Origin: Shewanella sp. ANA-3
GTDB lineage: Bacteria > Pseudomonadota > Gammaproteobacteria > Enterobacterales > Shewanellaceae
Direction: 5' to 3'
Assembly: GCF_000203935.1 (NCBI RefSeq)
Contig: NC_008577.1
Span: 1,736,001-1,800,000, forward strand
Length of the DNA stretch: 64,000 nucleotides
The notes beneath the pieces are model-generated. The model was not told where the DNA came from. It saw only the letters and a program-made list of their open reading frames with translations, and searched no databases. This document shows positions 43,065 to 52,542 of this stretch, piece by piece (positions within the stretch are counted from its first letter, which is position 1; every line of letters starts with the position of its first letter). A program made the translations under genes and the position numbers.

Positions 43065-45551
43065 ATGAAAAGACTCATTTTGTGTGTTGCGATTGCATCA
43101 GCACTGGGCCTCACAGGATGTGGCGAGGACAGTTATAACGAACTCAAGGATAAGACAGAGCCGCTCATCCCTGAATCCCATATGGTGTTTGACCCCGCGA
43201 ATGCTAAAGTGCCTTTGCCTAATGATTTGCTGTTCAGCGGCACCACGGATGGCACCTTATCAATCCCGGGTGAAAGTTCGGGGAACTATGTCGATCCGCA
43301 AATTGCCCTTGGTGCCTTAGATGGATGGTCAACCACATCACCCATTTCAATTGATATCGATTTAGCAAAAGACCATGATGGCACCCAACTGACCCTGATG
43401 GCGGCATCGGTTGCTCAACCGGGCGCAGTGAGAATGTTTGAGGCCACTGTGGGGGGGCCGTTGTCATCGGATCCTGAATGTACAACTAAGCCGTCAGTAT
43501 CTGCCTGTAAAGTCGGCGACGAATTGCAATTTGGTGTGGATTTTGTGTCGATGGCATCGGGTAATAAAGTCGTTATCGTGCCACTCAAACCGCTTAAAGC
43601 CGGTCAGTCTTATATTTATGCGACAACCAAGTTAATCCAAGATTCAGAGGGACGAGGCATTGCCCCTTCAACGACCTATGGTACGTTGAAGATGGATATC
43701 AACACCTTACCCTTAGAAACGCCTGACCAATTGATGCTACAAACCTTAGTCAACAGCTATGAGAAAGGGATTGCAGCGGCACACAATGTCGATACTTCAA
43801 CCATTACCTATTCAGGCTTGTTTACCACTCAATCGGTTGCAAACGTCTATGAAACCACAAAACTCTTGATGGCACAGGGCGCACCTTATGCGCCAAGTTT
43901 TGCGCAAATGCCAACGCCTACAGGGTTTACAGTAGCAGATATGTTAAGGTTACCACCTAATGCAAATGATCCTGTCTATGTGGTTTCAAGCTTAGCCGAC
44001 GTTTATACCGCTAAGATTAAATTGCCAATTTACGGTGACTGCTCCTCAGTCAGCTGCCTGTCATCGGCAGGTCAGCCGCTGATCAATGGCCGCTGGAAAG
44101 CCCAAGGCGATAGCCCAGTTTCGGTATTATTAGCGCTGCAAGCGGGTACCTTAAGTCAAACCAACTTTGGTATGCAGGCGGTGGCCAATGGGATTGCTAA
44201 CCCTGCCGATGCGTTAGCGAATCCTTCTTTGATGGCCGGTAAAACCTGGTTGCTAGATGATGGAACGGCTGCGGATAAAACCAAGCATTTAACCAAATTT
44301 AACCCCATCCCTGCGATTAAAGGTTATGAAACGGTACCTGTACTGATTTCTATGCCGAATGCGACCAAACTCGCGGCCTTCTATCAGCAACAAGGTTTAA
44401 CCTTTACACCACCGACTTCTGGCTGGCCAACGACGATTGCATTGCATGGTTTAGGCGGCGGTAAGGAAATGTCATTAGCCTATGCGGGTAGCTATGCCGC
44501 TATGGGTGTGGCAACGGTGGCCATCGATATGCCTTTGCATGGTGCCCGCTCGTTCGATGCCAATGGTGATGGGGTTTACGAAGTTTCGGCAACCGACCCT
44601 TCCTTCGGTAACGTGATTGGTACACCTGATGCCTTTAAAAATGGTAATCCACTCGTCTTCGTGAATATCTCAAGCACGCTGTCGGTGCGGGATAACTTCC
44701 GTCAGGCCACTATGGATCACCTTGGCGTGCGTTTAGCCTTAACAGGTTTAGCGCAGGGGCTTGCACAGGCAGGACAGAAGCAATTATTTGATATTTCCAA
44801 GATTAGTGCACAGGGCTTAAGTTTGGGTGCGATTGTCGGTACCGACTTTGCGACTTATGCCAGCACGGGCATGAAAAATCCAAGCACGGGCGAAGCGCTA
44901 CCTAACCCTTATGCCATCAATGCGGTCTCTCTGGCGGCGCCAGCGGGTGGTTTAGCGGGTGCATTTGCCGGTTCTGCGACCTTTGGACCAGTGTTGTTTA
45001 GCAACGTCACTGCCTCATCGACGTTCCAAGCATTAGTGGATAAGGCCAATACTGCGGGATACGAGCCAGGCAGCCCTGAATATGCGGCATTAGTACAAGG
45101 GGTTTACGCGCAGTTTATTCCAACCTTTGCCTTTGCGGTGCAAACGGCGGTGGATTCGGCGGATCCGGTTAACCATGCAGGCATGTTGAAAGAAACAGGA
45201 TTACCCGTACATTTAATCGAAATTGCGGGTGATGGTAACGGCAACTTACCTGACCAAGTGTTACCTAATCGCGTGGATAACTTCCCACTCTCAGGCACTG
45301 AGCCGTTGATTTCGGCAATCGGTCTGCCTTGTGTGGATGCAACCACCAAAGGTTCTGGTGCGGTGCGTTTTGCTAAGGGTCATCATAGCTCAATTGTTGA
45401 TCCAAGCGAGAAGAGTTCAACGGATGGTATGGCTGCTGCGGCAACGGTTGAGATGCAGACGCAAGTGGCGACCTATGCATGGACTGCAGGTAAGGGTGAA
45501 GCGACTATTTTCGTCACTGATCCAAGCGTGATCGCGACCTGTTCTAACTAG
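43065..45551 (+). CDS. Surface lipase/lysophospholipase lipoprotein (VolA / Pla-1/cef family)
   Basis: An 828-residue lipoprotein. The lipobox is LTGC within the first 20 residues, followed by GEDS. The start of the mature protein (PESHMVFDPANAKVPLPNDL) matches the bacterial lipase N-terminal domain. The C-terminal half is an alpha/beta hydrolase with LHGLGGGKE, nucleophile motif GLSLG (Ser586), and a His in KGHHSSIVDP. In Vibrio, VolA is surface-exposed and splits lysophosphatidylcholine for fatty-acid uptake. GGGG before the start is a strong ribosome-binding site. It is monocistronic, with a terminator downstream. Confidence 0.9.
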   Translation: MKRLILCVAIASALGLTGCGEDSYNELKDKTEPLIPESHMVFDPANAKVPLPNDLLFSGTTDGTLSIPGESSGNYVDPQIALGALDGWSTTSPISIDIDLAKDHDGTQLTLMAASVAQPGAVRMFEATVGGPLSSDPECTTKPSVSACKVGDELQFGVDFVSMASGNKVVIVPLKPLKAGQSYIYATTKLIQDSEGRGIAPSTTYGTLKMDINTLPLETPDQLMLQTLVNSYEKGIAAAHNVDTSTITYSGLFTTQSVANVYETTKLLMAQGAPYAPSFAQMPTPTGFTVADMLRLPPNANDPVYVVSSLADVYTAKIKLPIYGDCSSVSCLSSAGQPLINGRWKAQGDSPVSVLLALQAGTLSQTNFGMQAVANGIANPADALANPSLMAGKTWLLDDGTAADKTKHLTKFNPIPAIKGYETVPVLISMPNATKLAAFYQQQGLTFTPPTSGWPTTIALHGLGGGKEMSLAYAGSYAAMGVATVAIDMPLHGARSFDANGDGVYEVSATDPSFGNVIGTPDAFKNGNPLVFVNISSTLSVRDNFRQATMDHLGVRLALTGLAQGLAQAGQKQLFDISKISAQGLSLGAIVGTDFATYASTGMKNPSTGEALPNPYAINAVSLAAPAGGLAGAFAGSATFGPVLFSNVTASSTFQALVDKANTAGYEPGSPEYAALVQGVYAQFIPTFAFAVQTAVDSADPVNHAGMLKETGLPVHLIEIAGDGNGNLPDQVLPNRVDNFPLSGTEPLISAIGLPCVDATTKGSGAVRFAKGHHSSIVDPSEKSSTDGMAAAATVEMQTQVATYAWTAGKGEATIFVTDPSVIATCSN

Positions 45552-45570
45552 TCGCGTGTAAAATCCTAAA

Positions 45571-45595
45571 AACCCAGCCTTTGCTGGGTTTTTTT
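45571..45595 (+). terminator. Terminator after the lipase gene
   Basis: AACCCAGC / GCTGGGTT stem with a 4-nt loop, followed by seven T residues. Confidence 0.9.
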
Positions 45596-45663
45596 ATGGC
45601 GCTTTAGGCTGTTAGAATAGCGCGCACTAAACCGGATCACCTTAGGCCCCAACGGAGAGTACT

Positions 45664-46680
45664 TTGGAATTTCTATACGAATATGGCATGTTTTTAGCGA
45701 AAGCCGTGACGATTGTGGTTGCGCTTGTAGCTGTGATTATTGTGGTGCTCGCGTCCACGGTGAAGCACAAATCGGATAAAGGTGAACTGAGGATCACCAA
45801 CCTTTCAGAAGAACTGGAAGAGCTTAAACACAGCTTGAAGGAAGAACTGCTGTCGAAGAAGCAGTTTAAAGCCTACGAAAAACAGCTGAAAGCAGACGAA
45901 AAAGCAAAGGAAAAAACGGCCGAAGAAGACAGCAAAGGCAAAGTTTTTGTTATTGATTTTAAAGGCAGTATTGATGCCGCCGAAGTGGCTTCTCTGCGGG
46001 AAGAAATCAGCGCGATTTTAACCATCGCCGAAAAGGGCGATGAAGTGGTGGTGAATGTCGAAAGTGGTGGAGGCATGGTACATGGCTACGGTTTAGCCTC
46101 TAGCCAGCTTGACCGCCTGCGTCAGGCAGAGATCCCATTAACGATTTGCGTGGATAAGGTCGCTGCCAGCGGTGGTTATATGATGGCCTGTGTGGCAAAC
46201 AAAGTGTATGCCGCGCCATTCGCCATCGTAGGCTCAATCGGTGTCGTTGCCCAGTTGCCTAACTTCAACCGTTTATTGAAGAAACATGAAATCGACTACG
46301 AGCAACATACGGCCGGTGATTTTAAACGCACCTTAACCGTTTTTGGCGAGAATACTGACGAAGGCAGACAGAAGTTCCAACAGGAGCTGGAAGAAACCCA
46401 TGTATTGTTTAAAGCTTTCGTGAGCAAATATCGTCCTCAGCTCGACTTGGCAAAGGTGGCCACGGGTGAACATTGGTACGGTCAACAGGCGATTGAATTA
46501 GGCCTTATCGATGCGATTTCAACCAGTGATGATGTGTTAATGCAGTTAGCTGGCGAACGTACCGTCTACAAGTTGCGCTATCAAGTCCGTAAGAAGTTGG
46601 CCGACAAAATCGCCCATGGTGCGTCCTTATCGGTCAATGCGATTTTTAATCGCTTAGTTGAGAAAAATCGTCCCATGTAA
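45664..46680 (+). CDS. sohB: Protease SohB (S49 family)
   Basis: A 338-residue inner-membrane serine protease. It starts at a TTG supported by GGAGAG five bases upstream, giving LEFLYEYGMFLAKAV with a membrane helix at about residues 8-30. A charged coiled-coil region (about 40-90) follows. The catalytic Ser is in VAASGGYMM (Ser169) and Lys in GDFKRTLTV (Lys221), as in SppA-type peptidases. It probably degrades signal peptides or misfolded membrane proteins. Its position near yciK is conserved. Confidence 0.94.
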   Translation: MEFLYEYGMFLAKAVTIVVALVAVIIVVLASTVKHKSDKGELRITNLSEELEELKHSLKEELLSKKQFKAYEKQLKADEKAKEKTAEEDSKGKVFVIDFKGSIDAAEVASLREEISAILTIAEKGDEVVVNVESGGGMVHGYGLASSQLDRLRQAEIPLTICVDKVAASGGYMMACVANKVYAAPFAIVGSIGVVAQLPNFNRLLKKHEIDYEQHTAGDFKRTLTVFGENTDEGRQKFQQELEETHVLFKAFVSKYRPQLDLAKVATGEHWYGQQAIELGLIDAISTSDDVLMQLAGERTVYKLRYQVRKKLADKIAHGASLSVNAIFNRLVEKNRPM

Positions 46681-46705
46681 GCCGACGAGCTAACTCAATC
46701 CTGAT

Positions 46706-46740
46706 GAAAACGCCTGCGAAAATGCAGGCGTTTTTGTTTT
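46706..46740 (+). terminator. Terminator after sohB
   Basis: AAAACGCCTGC / GCAGGCGTTTT stem followed by a T-rich tail. Confidence 0.9.
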
Positions 46741-46873
46741 GTCCGGGTGCGAAATAAAATAATACATTTTTTTAACATTAAGTTTGGTTTAAGACTATTC
46801 AAAATAAGCGAGATCTTATACAACTAATCACCTAGGGAATTAAAAGCTGAACAAATCATATTAAGGATTTTCC

Positions 46874-47905
46874 ATGTTACAGCGCGTCGACTACAAGACG
46901 AACCTGATGGTTGGTGATCAAACCTATCCCGCATTTGAGCTACGTAATATTCTCGATTTTATTGCCTCGCAGTTAGGCGAAAACGCCTTACAGCAAGTCT
47001 GTGAGCATATCGGCGTTGGCCAAGCAGAGCTCAATCATTGCCAGTTTGTGTTTGTGTGGCAGGTGGAATATGCAATGGAGTTTTTACGCTTGCAGGGCGG
47101 CGACCCCGATATCGGCACTAAATTAGGCCTGAGCTATCGGGTGAGTAGTTTAGATGTGCTCTTGCCCCATCTCGCACAGCTAACGTCTTTACAGGCCTGC
47201 CTGCAGTTTGTGGTCAATCATCCCCAACTGGTTGGCAGTTTTACCGATACCTTAGTGCGCCTCGAGGAAGACTGTGTTTGCATTCGTTGGCTCAATACTG
47301 GCCGTATCGACCAAGCACAATATGGATTTCAATTTCTGCACAGCATAGGTTCGCTGTTAGGGCTTGCCAGAGAGCTCACGGGGGAGGCGATAACGCTTAG
47401 GCAAATCCATTTGGCGGAACCTGTCCGTGACAGCTATTTTTTAAATGAAGCCACCGGTGCTCAAGTGCAGTTTAATTGCGAATATTACGAATGGAGCATT
47501 TCCCTTAACCATCTTGCGCTTGCTATCCAGTATCCTTTCCCTGCCTACGCCGAAAAGGTCACTGCTGTCTCGACCACATCCTTTATCGAAACCGTGCTGG
47601 CGGCAATCAACGAACATTTTCCCCAAGTGCTCCATTTAGATGATATGGCGGCGCAACTGCATATGAGCGATCGCAGTTTTCGGCGCAAGCTGGCACAGCT
47701 TGGTTCGAGTTATCAACGTTTAGTCGATCAGGTGCGTTGCCAAAGGGCGGTCGAGTTGATTTTAGCAAGCGAATTGGATATTGAGGCGATTGCCGAGACC
47801 CTAGGCTACAGCGATGTTAGCCATTTTCGTCAATCCTTTAAGCATTGGATTGGCCATCCGCCTGGATATTTTAGCCGGCTAAATGGTGGTGAAAGGGCTA
47901 ACTAA
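46874..47905 (+). CDS. AraC-family transcriptional regulator
   Basis: A 343-residue regulator of the OruR/ArgR-like AraC group. The N-terminal two-thirds is the 'arabinose-binding' type sensor domain, with GDPDIGTKLGL and a Phe-rich middle. The C-terminal 100 residues hold two helix-turn-helix units: LHLDDMAAQLHMSDRSFRRKL and IEAIAETLGYSDVSHFRQSF, ending HWIGHPPGYFSR. It faces the convergent di-haem lipoprotein gene. Its target is unknown; control of the lipase or lipoprotein genes is possible but unproven. Confidence 0.92.
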   Translation: MLQRVDYKTNLMVGDQTYPAFELRNILDFIASQLGENALQQVCEHIGVGQAELNHCQFVFVWQVEYAMEFLRLQGGDPDIGTKLGLSYRVSSLDVLLPHLAQLTSLQACLQFVVNHPQLVGSFTDTLVRLEEDCVCIRWLNTGRIDQAQYGFQFLHSIGSLLGLARELTGEAITLRQIHLAEPVRDSYFLNEATGAQVQFNCEYYEWSISLNHLALAIQYPFPAYAEKVTAVSTTSFIETVLAAINEHFPQVLHLDDMAAQLHMSDRSFRRKLAQLGSSYQRLVDQVRCQRAVELILASELDIEAIAETLGYSDVSHFRQSFKHWIGHPPGYFSRLNGGERAN

Positions 47906-48045
47906 ATAAGGCGATTGACTGAACTTTGCCCTTGAAGCCGCAGTTTTGCCGTTAAAACCATAGTTAAATCATTTGGCGGTTGGTTGGAGATACAGTCATA
48001 TTGCCTGCATCTCCTTCCTAGTGTTGATAACCGCTAGCCATCCAT

Positions 48046-49230
48046 CTAAGTACAATTCCCTAAACTCGGTGCCAGTGAATCTATCCATTGACGAATTAAT
48101 TCCACGCCTTCTTGGTGCTCAAGGTTGCGGCCGATGGGCGGCATGCGGTCCTTAGGTTCTGACAGCGTTTGGCGATAGAGCAAAATCGAATGGTCAGCAT
48201 TGCCGGGGACGATATCGTAATCGAGTCCTTTAGGGCCACCATCCCAGCCGGGTGGTTGTTTGCAGATCCCATATTGATAACTGGTATGGTCGATATAAAA
48301 CCCAAGGCGTAAGCCGGAGATGCTGGCATAGCCTTTGGCGCTGTGGCAATGGGCGCAGTTAACATCTAAATAGCCCTTAGCACGGCTGGTTAAATCGGCT
48401 TGGAGGTTGTCTATGGCATAGGTTTTAGCGACTTGGCTTAACTCGGGTAACAGCTCAAGCTTGCCTTGTTTAGCCCAGAGACTGAGTTGATTGACACTTT
48501 GCCCTTGGTCGATGATATCGCGATTCAAGAGATGGGCTTTAAGGCCAATCGGAATGATTTGGCTGCTGTTATCTTGGTTGATTTGGTGGCAAATTTTGCA
48601 CTCGGCGCGGCTCGGAATGTTGTAATCGAAGCTTTGGTTTTGACCTTGATTAATCAGGGTATGGTGCACGCTTGCGCCCGCGGTTAGCAGCTTTGCTTCA
48701 CCTTGTTGCCATTGATAAACCAGACTCGTCCAGCCTTGGGGGCGTTTTATCAATAGCCGTGTTTCGATAAGGGTTTCATTGGCTATGCCTTTGATAGCCG
48801 TATCCTGTGGCAGAGCAAAGGTTTTGACCAGTACGGCGCTAGTTGGAAACTCGAATGCTTCCTGCGCTTGGTATTGCATGCTGCTGCTTGCGGGTAAATA
48901 GATAAAGCGGTATTTACTGGCGTAATTAGAAAAAAGCTGTGTGGCGAGCTGATAACCAAATCCCGGTGCTTGCGGCTGCGCGGTAGGGTTTGCGGGGTCG
49001 ATAAAGAGCCCGTATTGACTTAACTCTGGGCAGTCCTCTGCCATTAAGGCGGGCCAGTTAACTTGCCCTGTGGTATTCACGCACAGACTGGTGGGCGTTG
49101 TCGGTACAGTCGGTGTCGTTGGCGGAGTCGGCGTTTGGCCATTGTCGTTGCTTTGGCTGTCACCGCCGCCACAGGCTGTTACTAACATCGTTAAGCTGAA
49201 GATTGCGATGAGTGTTAGGCGGTTTTTCAT
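48046..49230 (-). CDS. Di-haem lipoprotein of the HNE_0200-like family
   Basis: A 394-residue lipoprotein (lipobox VTACGGG), with a Thr/Pro linker to about residue 50. Two CxxCH haem-c motifs are present: CKICH and CAHCH. The rest matches the family that occurs in two-gene pairs with a beta-helix protein (TIGR03806 type), including NYASKYRFIYLP, DRMPPIGR and a late Cys-rich end. Its function is unknown. It is about 40% identical by eye to the C-terminal half of the next gene upstream, so it is a tandem paralogue of that domain. Electron transfer or a peroxidase-like role is conceivable. Confidence 0.8.
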   Translation of the reverse strand: MKNRLTLIAIFSLTMLVTACGGGDSQSNDNGQTPTPPTTPTVPTTPTSLCVNTTGQVNWPALMAEDCPELSQYGLFIDPANPTAQPQAPGFGYQLATQLFSNYASKYRFIYLPASSSMQYQAQEAFEFPTSAVLVKTFALPQDTAIKGIANETLIETRLLIKRPQGWTSLVYQWQQGEAKLLTAGASVHHTLINQGQNQSFDYNIPSRAECKICHQINQDNSSQIIPIGLKAHLLNRDIIDQGQSVNQLSLWAKQGKLELLPELSQVAKTYAIDNLQADLTSRAKGYLDVNCAHCHSAKGYASISGLRLGFYIDHTSYQYGICKQPPGWDGGPKGLDYDIVPGNADHSILLYRQTLSEPKDRMPPIGRNLEHQEGVELIRQWIDSLAPSLGNCT

Positions 49231-49265
49231 TGGATTATCCGCTCTTTAAGCTGTTGCTTGCAATA

Positions 49266-49287
49266 AGAAGGCCTAAGTCGGCCTTCT
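49266..49287 (-). other. Hairpin between the two di-haem genes
   Basis: AGAAGGCC / GGCCTTCT with a 6-nt loop in the 138-bp gap. The following minus-strand sequence (TTATTG) is a poor T-tract, so read-through into the second gene is likely. Confidence 0.5.
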
Positions 49288-49368
49288 CTGTCAGGGTGTT
49301 GCTCAGTCTTGGAATGGTAAGCAAGTGGGTGATTGCAAGCCTGCTTTCACCCACTGTTACCGATAACG

Positions 49369-52104
49369 CTAGTGCGAGCAGCTTGCTGCGGGCAGGCGTT
49401 TTATCCATTCACTGATCAGCGCCACGCCTTCATCATGGGATAAGCTGCGACCAATTTCAGGCATACGATCGCCCGGGGTCGTGCTTTGCATTCTAAAGTG
49501 CATGATGGACTCTGCGGCATTGCCAGGCACAACGTCGAAACCTAAGTTTCCACCACCATAGGCGACGGGCGATTTACAGGTACCGTGGGAGAAACCCGCA
49601 TCATCGCTGTAGCCACGCCAGTACTCGAGTTTAAGGCCGGTGTTAGAGGCGTTGCCCTCGGGTCTATGGCAATGGGCACAGTTGATGTCGAGATAACCCT
49701 TAGCCGTTTGCATTAATGCGGTATCGCTTAAGCTTGCGACTGTGGCTTCGTCACCATCGTGGTAGGCGGGTACTTGTGGTACTTGGCTCAGATTTGGTAA
49801 TCCCTGCAAAATACCTAGGCTTTCCCATTTCAGCAGTTGGTTCATGGTGCCATCTTGATAGCTGTAGTTGCGGTTTAAATGGCGCGCCTTAGGACCAATA
49901 GGTACAAACACGGCGTTGCTGTTGTCATCGGCCTTAAACTGGTGACACTGCTTACATTGGTTCATGCTCGGGACCATGTAGTTAAAGGTGAGGCTTTCCC
50001 CTTTATGGCTTAAGGTTTGGCTGCTAATTGCACCGGCTTTCGCCAGCGTCGCATCTGTCTTATCGGCATTCCACACATAGGGCAGGGCGCTCCAACCCGT
50101 TGGACGATGGATTAGCAGACGGGTTTCAATCAAACTCTCGTTACTGATCCCGCGCTTACTGGTGTTGCTTGGCAAGGCAAAGGTTTTGACGATAACGCTA
50201 CCCACAGGGAAATCAAACGCTTCGTTTTCGGAGTAACTGGCTTTTTGTCCCGAAGGCAAATACACAAAGCGGTATTTACTGGCGTAGTCGGTAAAGAGCT
50301 GAGTGTTAAGATCGTAAGGGACACCGCCCGAATTAGGCCCTGTCGTAGGGTTTTTGGCATCGCTGAACAGGTTGTAGTCCGACAGTTTAGGGCAGTTTGC
50401 TTTTAGCAGCGCATCCCAACTGACGTTTGACCCAGTCGCCTGACAAAGACTTTGGTCACCATCACCCACTAAACCACCTTCGCCTTCACCGATAGTGCCT
50501 CCGCCGCCAACGAGCACGCCGCCATCACAACCCGCTGTATTATCGTCAACTCCGCAGCCAAACACTTGGCCCGCGAAGGTGACTGTGTGCACGGGTAGGC
50601 TCACCTGGGTACATTTCAGTAGGTTGTTCTGAGTCTTCTCGTATTGCACATCAGCGATACTGATGTCGGTGTTGCTGTTGGCATAGAGTCTGCCGTAGGA
50701 CACATCACCGTTATCACTGGCGCAGACGTTATCGCTGCCATCTGTGGCAAAGGGTGCCTCTTTCAAACCTAGGTAAGCGGCGGTGCCGTTATTGGCAAGC
50801 ATTTCCCCTAAGCCATCGTAGAGCACGCCGGGCAAGGTGCCGTGACTGATGACATACGCGCGGATAATATCTTGAATTAAATAGCCTTTAGGCTTGCTGC
50901 CATAGTCAGTGATCACGTTATCGTGCAAGTAGATATTGCGCGGCACTGGGCGCCAGCCATCTTCAATGGCTTGACCTGGTTGCCCATAGTTGCCGACAAA
51001 GGAGGTCATGTCGGGTTCTGCAATAAAGAAGCTGCTGACAGTCACCCCTAAGGTATCGTGGTGGGTAATTTCGTTATTGAAGATTTCCACATCGGCGGTC
51101 GACAGCACAATCACCCCTGTGCCTGGCGGCACTATATGCACCCCTGCGGGGTTGGCCGAGGCGTTGGCGAAGTTAGGCGTGTTGTTGTCATACACTTTGT
51201 TGTTGAAAATCCGCACGCTAGAGCCGTATCTGTGGTTGTTGATCGGCAAGTCGAACACTAAAATCCCGCCAGTGTTGCCCATGGCTTCGTTGTCATACAC
51301 ATCGGCATACTTAGAGTTTTCGACTTCAATCCCGGCAACGTTCTCCTTGGCGATATTGCGGCGCACCACAATATATTGGGATTGGCCCACATAAATCCCC
51401 GCATCGGCACTTCCTCGGACATAGCTGTCTTCAATCAAAATGTTTTCACACTCAACGGGATACAGACCATAGGCGCCGTTATCTTTGTCGAGCTCACCTT
51501 CCCACACCGCCCCCACGCGGCGCAGTATGATGCCATTGGTATTTTTAAGCTTGATGCCATTGTTTTTGGCCTCATTGACCGACATATCTTGAATGGTAAT
51601 GTTCAGCGCATTTTGCACGAAAATCCCATCCCCCGAGTTGGCTTGGGCGAAATTGAGGATAGTGTCCTTCATCCCGTAGCCCATGATAGTGATGTTTTTG
51701 GCATAACTGCCATCCCCATCCACGTCGCCATCGAACAGTAATGTTGAATCGATATTAAAGGTGCCCTTTGGTAGCACAATCACAGCGCCACTTTGCGCGT
51801 TGATTAAGGCTTCTTGAATACGGGTGGTGAGATTATCCCCCCGAAGGATTTTGATGGCGCCTTCGGGGAAGGTGGGGCCCGTTTCAGGGGGCTGAACTAC
51901 GGGGGGCGTGACGACCTCTGGTGCTGGATCATCGTCAGAAAAACAACCCGTGAGATTAAAAGCCATCAGTAGGGCGACCCCAGTTGGCATCAGCCAATTC
52001 GCCTTACTTTGAGCTTTATTCCTGTGGGAGTTACTCGGCCAAAGGTGGCGTGGTGTCGCCTTAACGCCCTTCTTCGCCAGTGGGTGTGTCGTCTTGTTGA
52101 ACAT
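49369..52104 (-). CDS. Fused beta-helix / di-haem lipoprotein
   Basis: A 911-residue protein. After an N-terminal stretch of about 40 residues comes a hydrophobic segment and lipobox LTGCF, so it is probably an outer-membrane lipoprotein. Residues about 80-450 form a parallel beta-helix domain rich in Asn and Ile, with repeats such as NITIQDMSVNEAKNNGI and AGIEVENSKYADVYDNEA. The remainder is the HNE_0200-like domain with haem motifs CKQCH and CAHCH. In other genomes the two parts are separate paired genes. GGAG five bases before the ATG supports this start. The family has no proven function; the neighbouring paralogue lacks the beta-helix. Confidence 0.85.
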   Translation of the reverse strand: MFNKTTHPLAKKGVKATPRHLWPSNSHRNKAQSKANWLMPTGVALLMAFNLTGCFSDDDPAPEVVTPPVVQPPETGPTFPEGAIKILRGDNLTTRIQEALINAQSGAVIVLPKGTFNIDSTLLFDGDVDGDGSYAKNITIMGYGMKDTILNFAQANSGDGIFVQNALNITIQDMSVNEAKNNGIKLKNTNGIILRRVGAVWEGELDKDNGAYGLYPVECENILIEDSYVRGSADAGIYVGQSQYIVVRRNIAKENVAGIEVENSKYADVYDNEAMGNTGGILVFDLPINNHRYGSSVRIFNNKVYDNNTPNFANASANPAGVHIVPPGTGVIVLSTADVEIFNNEITHHDTLGVTVSSFFIAEPDMTSFVGNYGQPGQAIEDGWRPVPRNIYLHDNVITDYGSKPKGYLIQDIIRAYVISHGTLPGVLYDGLGEMLANNGTAAYLGLKEAPFATDGSDNVCASDNGDVSYGRLYANSNTDISIADVQYEKTQNNLLKCTQVSLPVHTVTFAGQVFGCGVDDNTAGCDGGVLVGGGGTIGEGEGGLVGDGDQSLCQATGSNVSWDALLKANCPKLSDYNLFSDAKNPTTGPNSGGVPYDLNTQLFTDYASKYRFVYLPSGQKASYSENEAFDFPVGSVIVKTFALPSNTSKRGISNESLIETRLLIHRPTGWSALPYVWNADKTDATLAKAGAISSQTLSHKGESLTFNYMVPSMNQCKQCHQFKADDNSNAVFVPIGPKARHLNRNYSYQDGTMNQLLKWESLGILQGLPNLSQVPQVPAYHDGDEATVASLSDTALMQTAKGYLDINCAHCHRPEGNASNTGLKLEYWRGYSDDAGFSHGTCKSPVAYGGGNLGFDVVPGNAAESIMHFRMQSTTPGDRMPEIGRSLSHDEGVALISEWIKRLPAASCSH

Positions 52105-52542
52105 AGGTGCTCCTGCTTTTTGTTATTATTTCGTTAACAGAATGCGCTAGGGGCAGCAAAAGGCAATGTGAAATATGGCCAAAATGGTGCAAGTTATCGC
52201 TGCGGTAAAGGGGGATGGTTTTACGCGACTCGATTTAAGCTCAACATTCTTATCCCAAAATATGGGTGAGTGGTTGGGGAGGAACTGAATACCTTTACTG
52301 GTGTTTTTATCTTCAGATAAGGCGGTTGGATATTATTAATGCAAATTAAAACATACTTGTTACAAGATGAATAAAACATCATCTAGTTAACGCTTAATTT
52401 GATTGCCACTCAAAAATCACTATGTTAAAAATCTTTCGCTAAAACAGTGCTTAATAATAAATTAAAGTTAATTCAGATTTAATGCTTTATCAATAATAGC
52501 CATTAACCTTGATTTGCCCCTTAATAATATGTGGAGATGAAA
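52105..52542. other. AT-rich intergenic region
   Basis: About 430 bp between divergent genes with long A/T runs, particularly 52320-52500. I see no gene, hairpin or clear operator. It must contain the promoters for both flanking genes. Confidence 0.4.
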
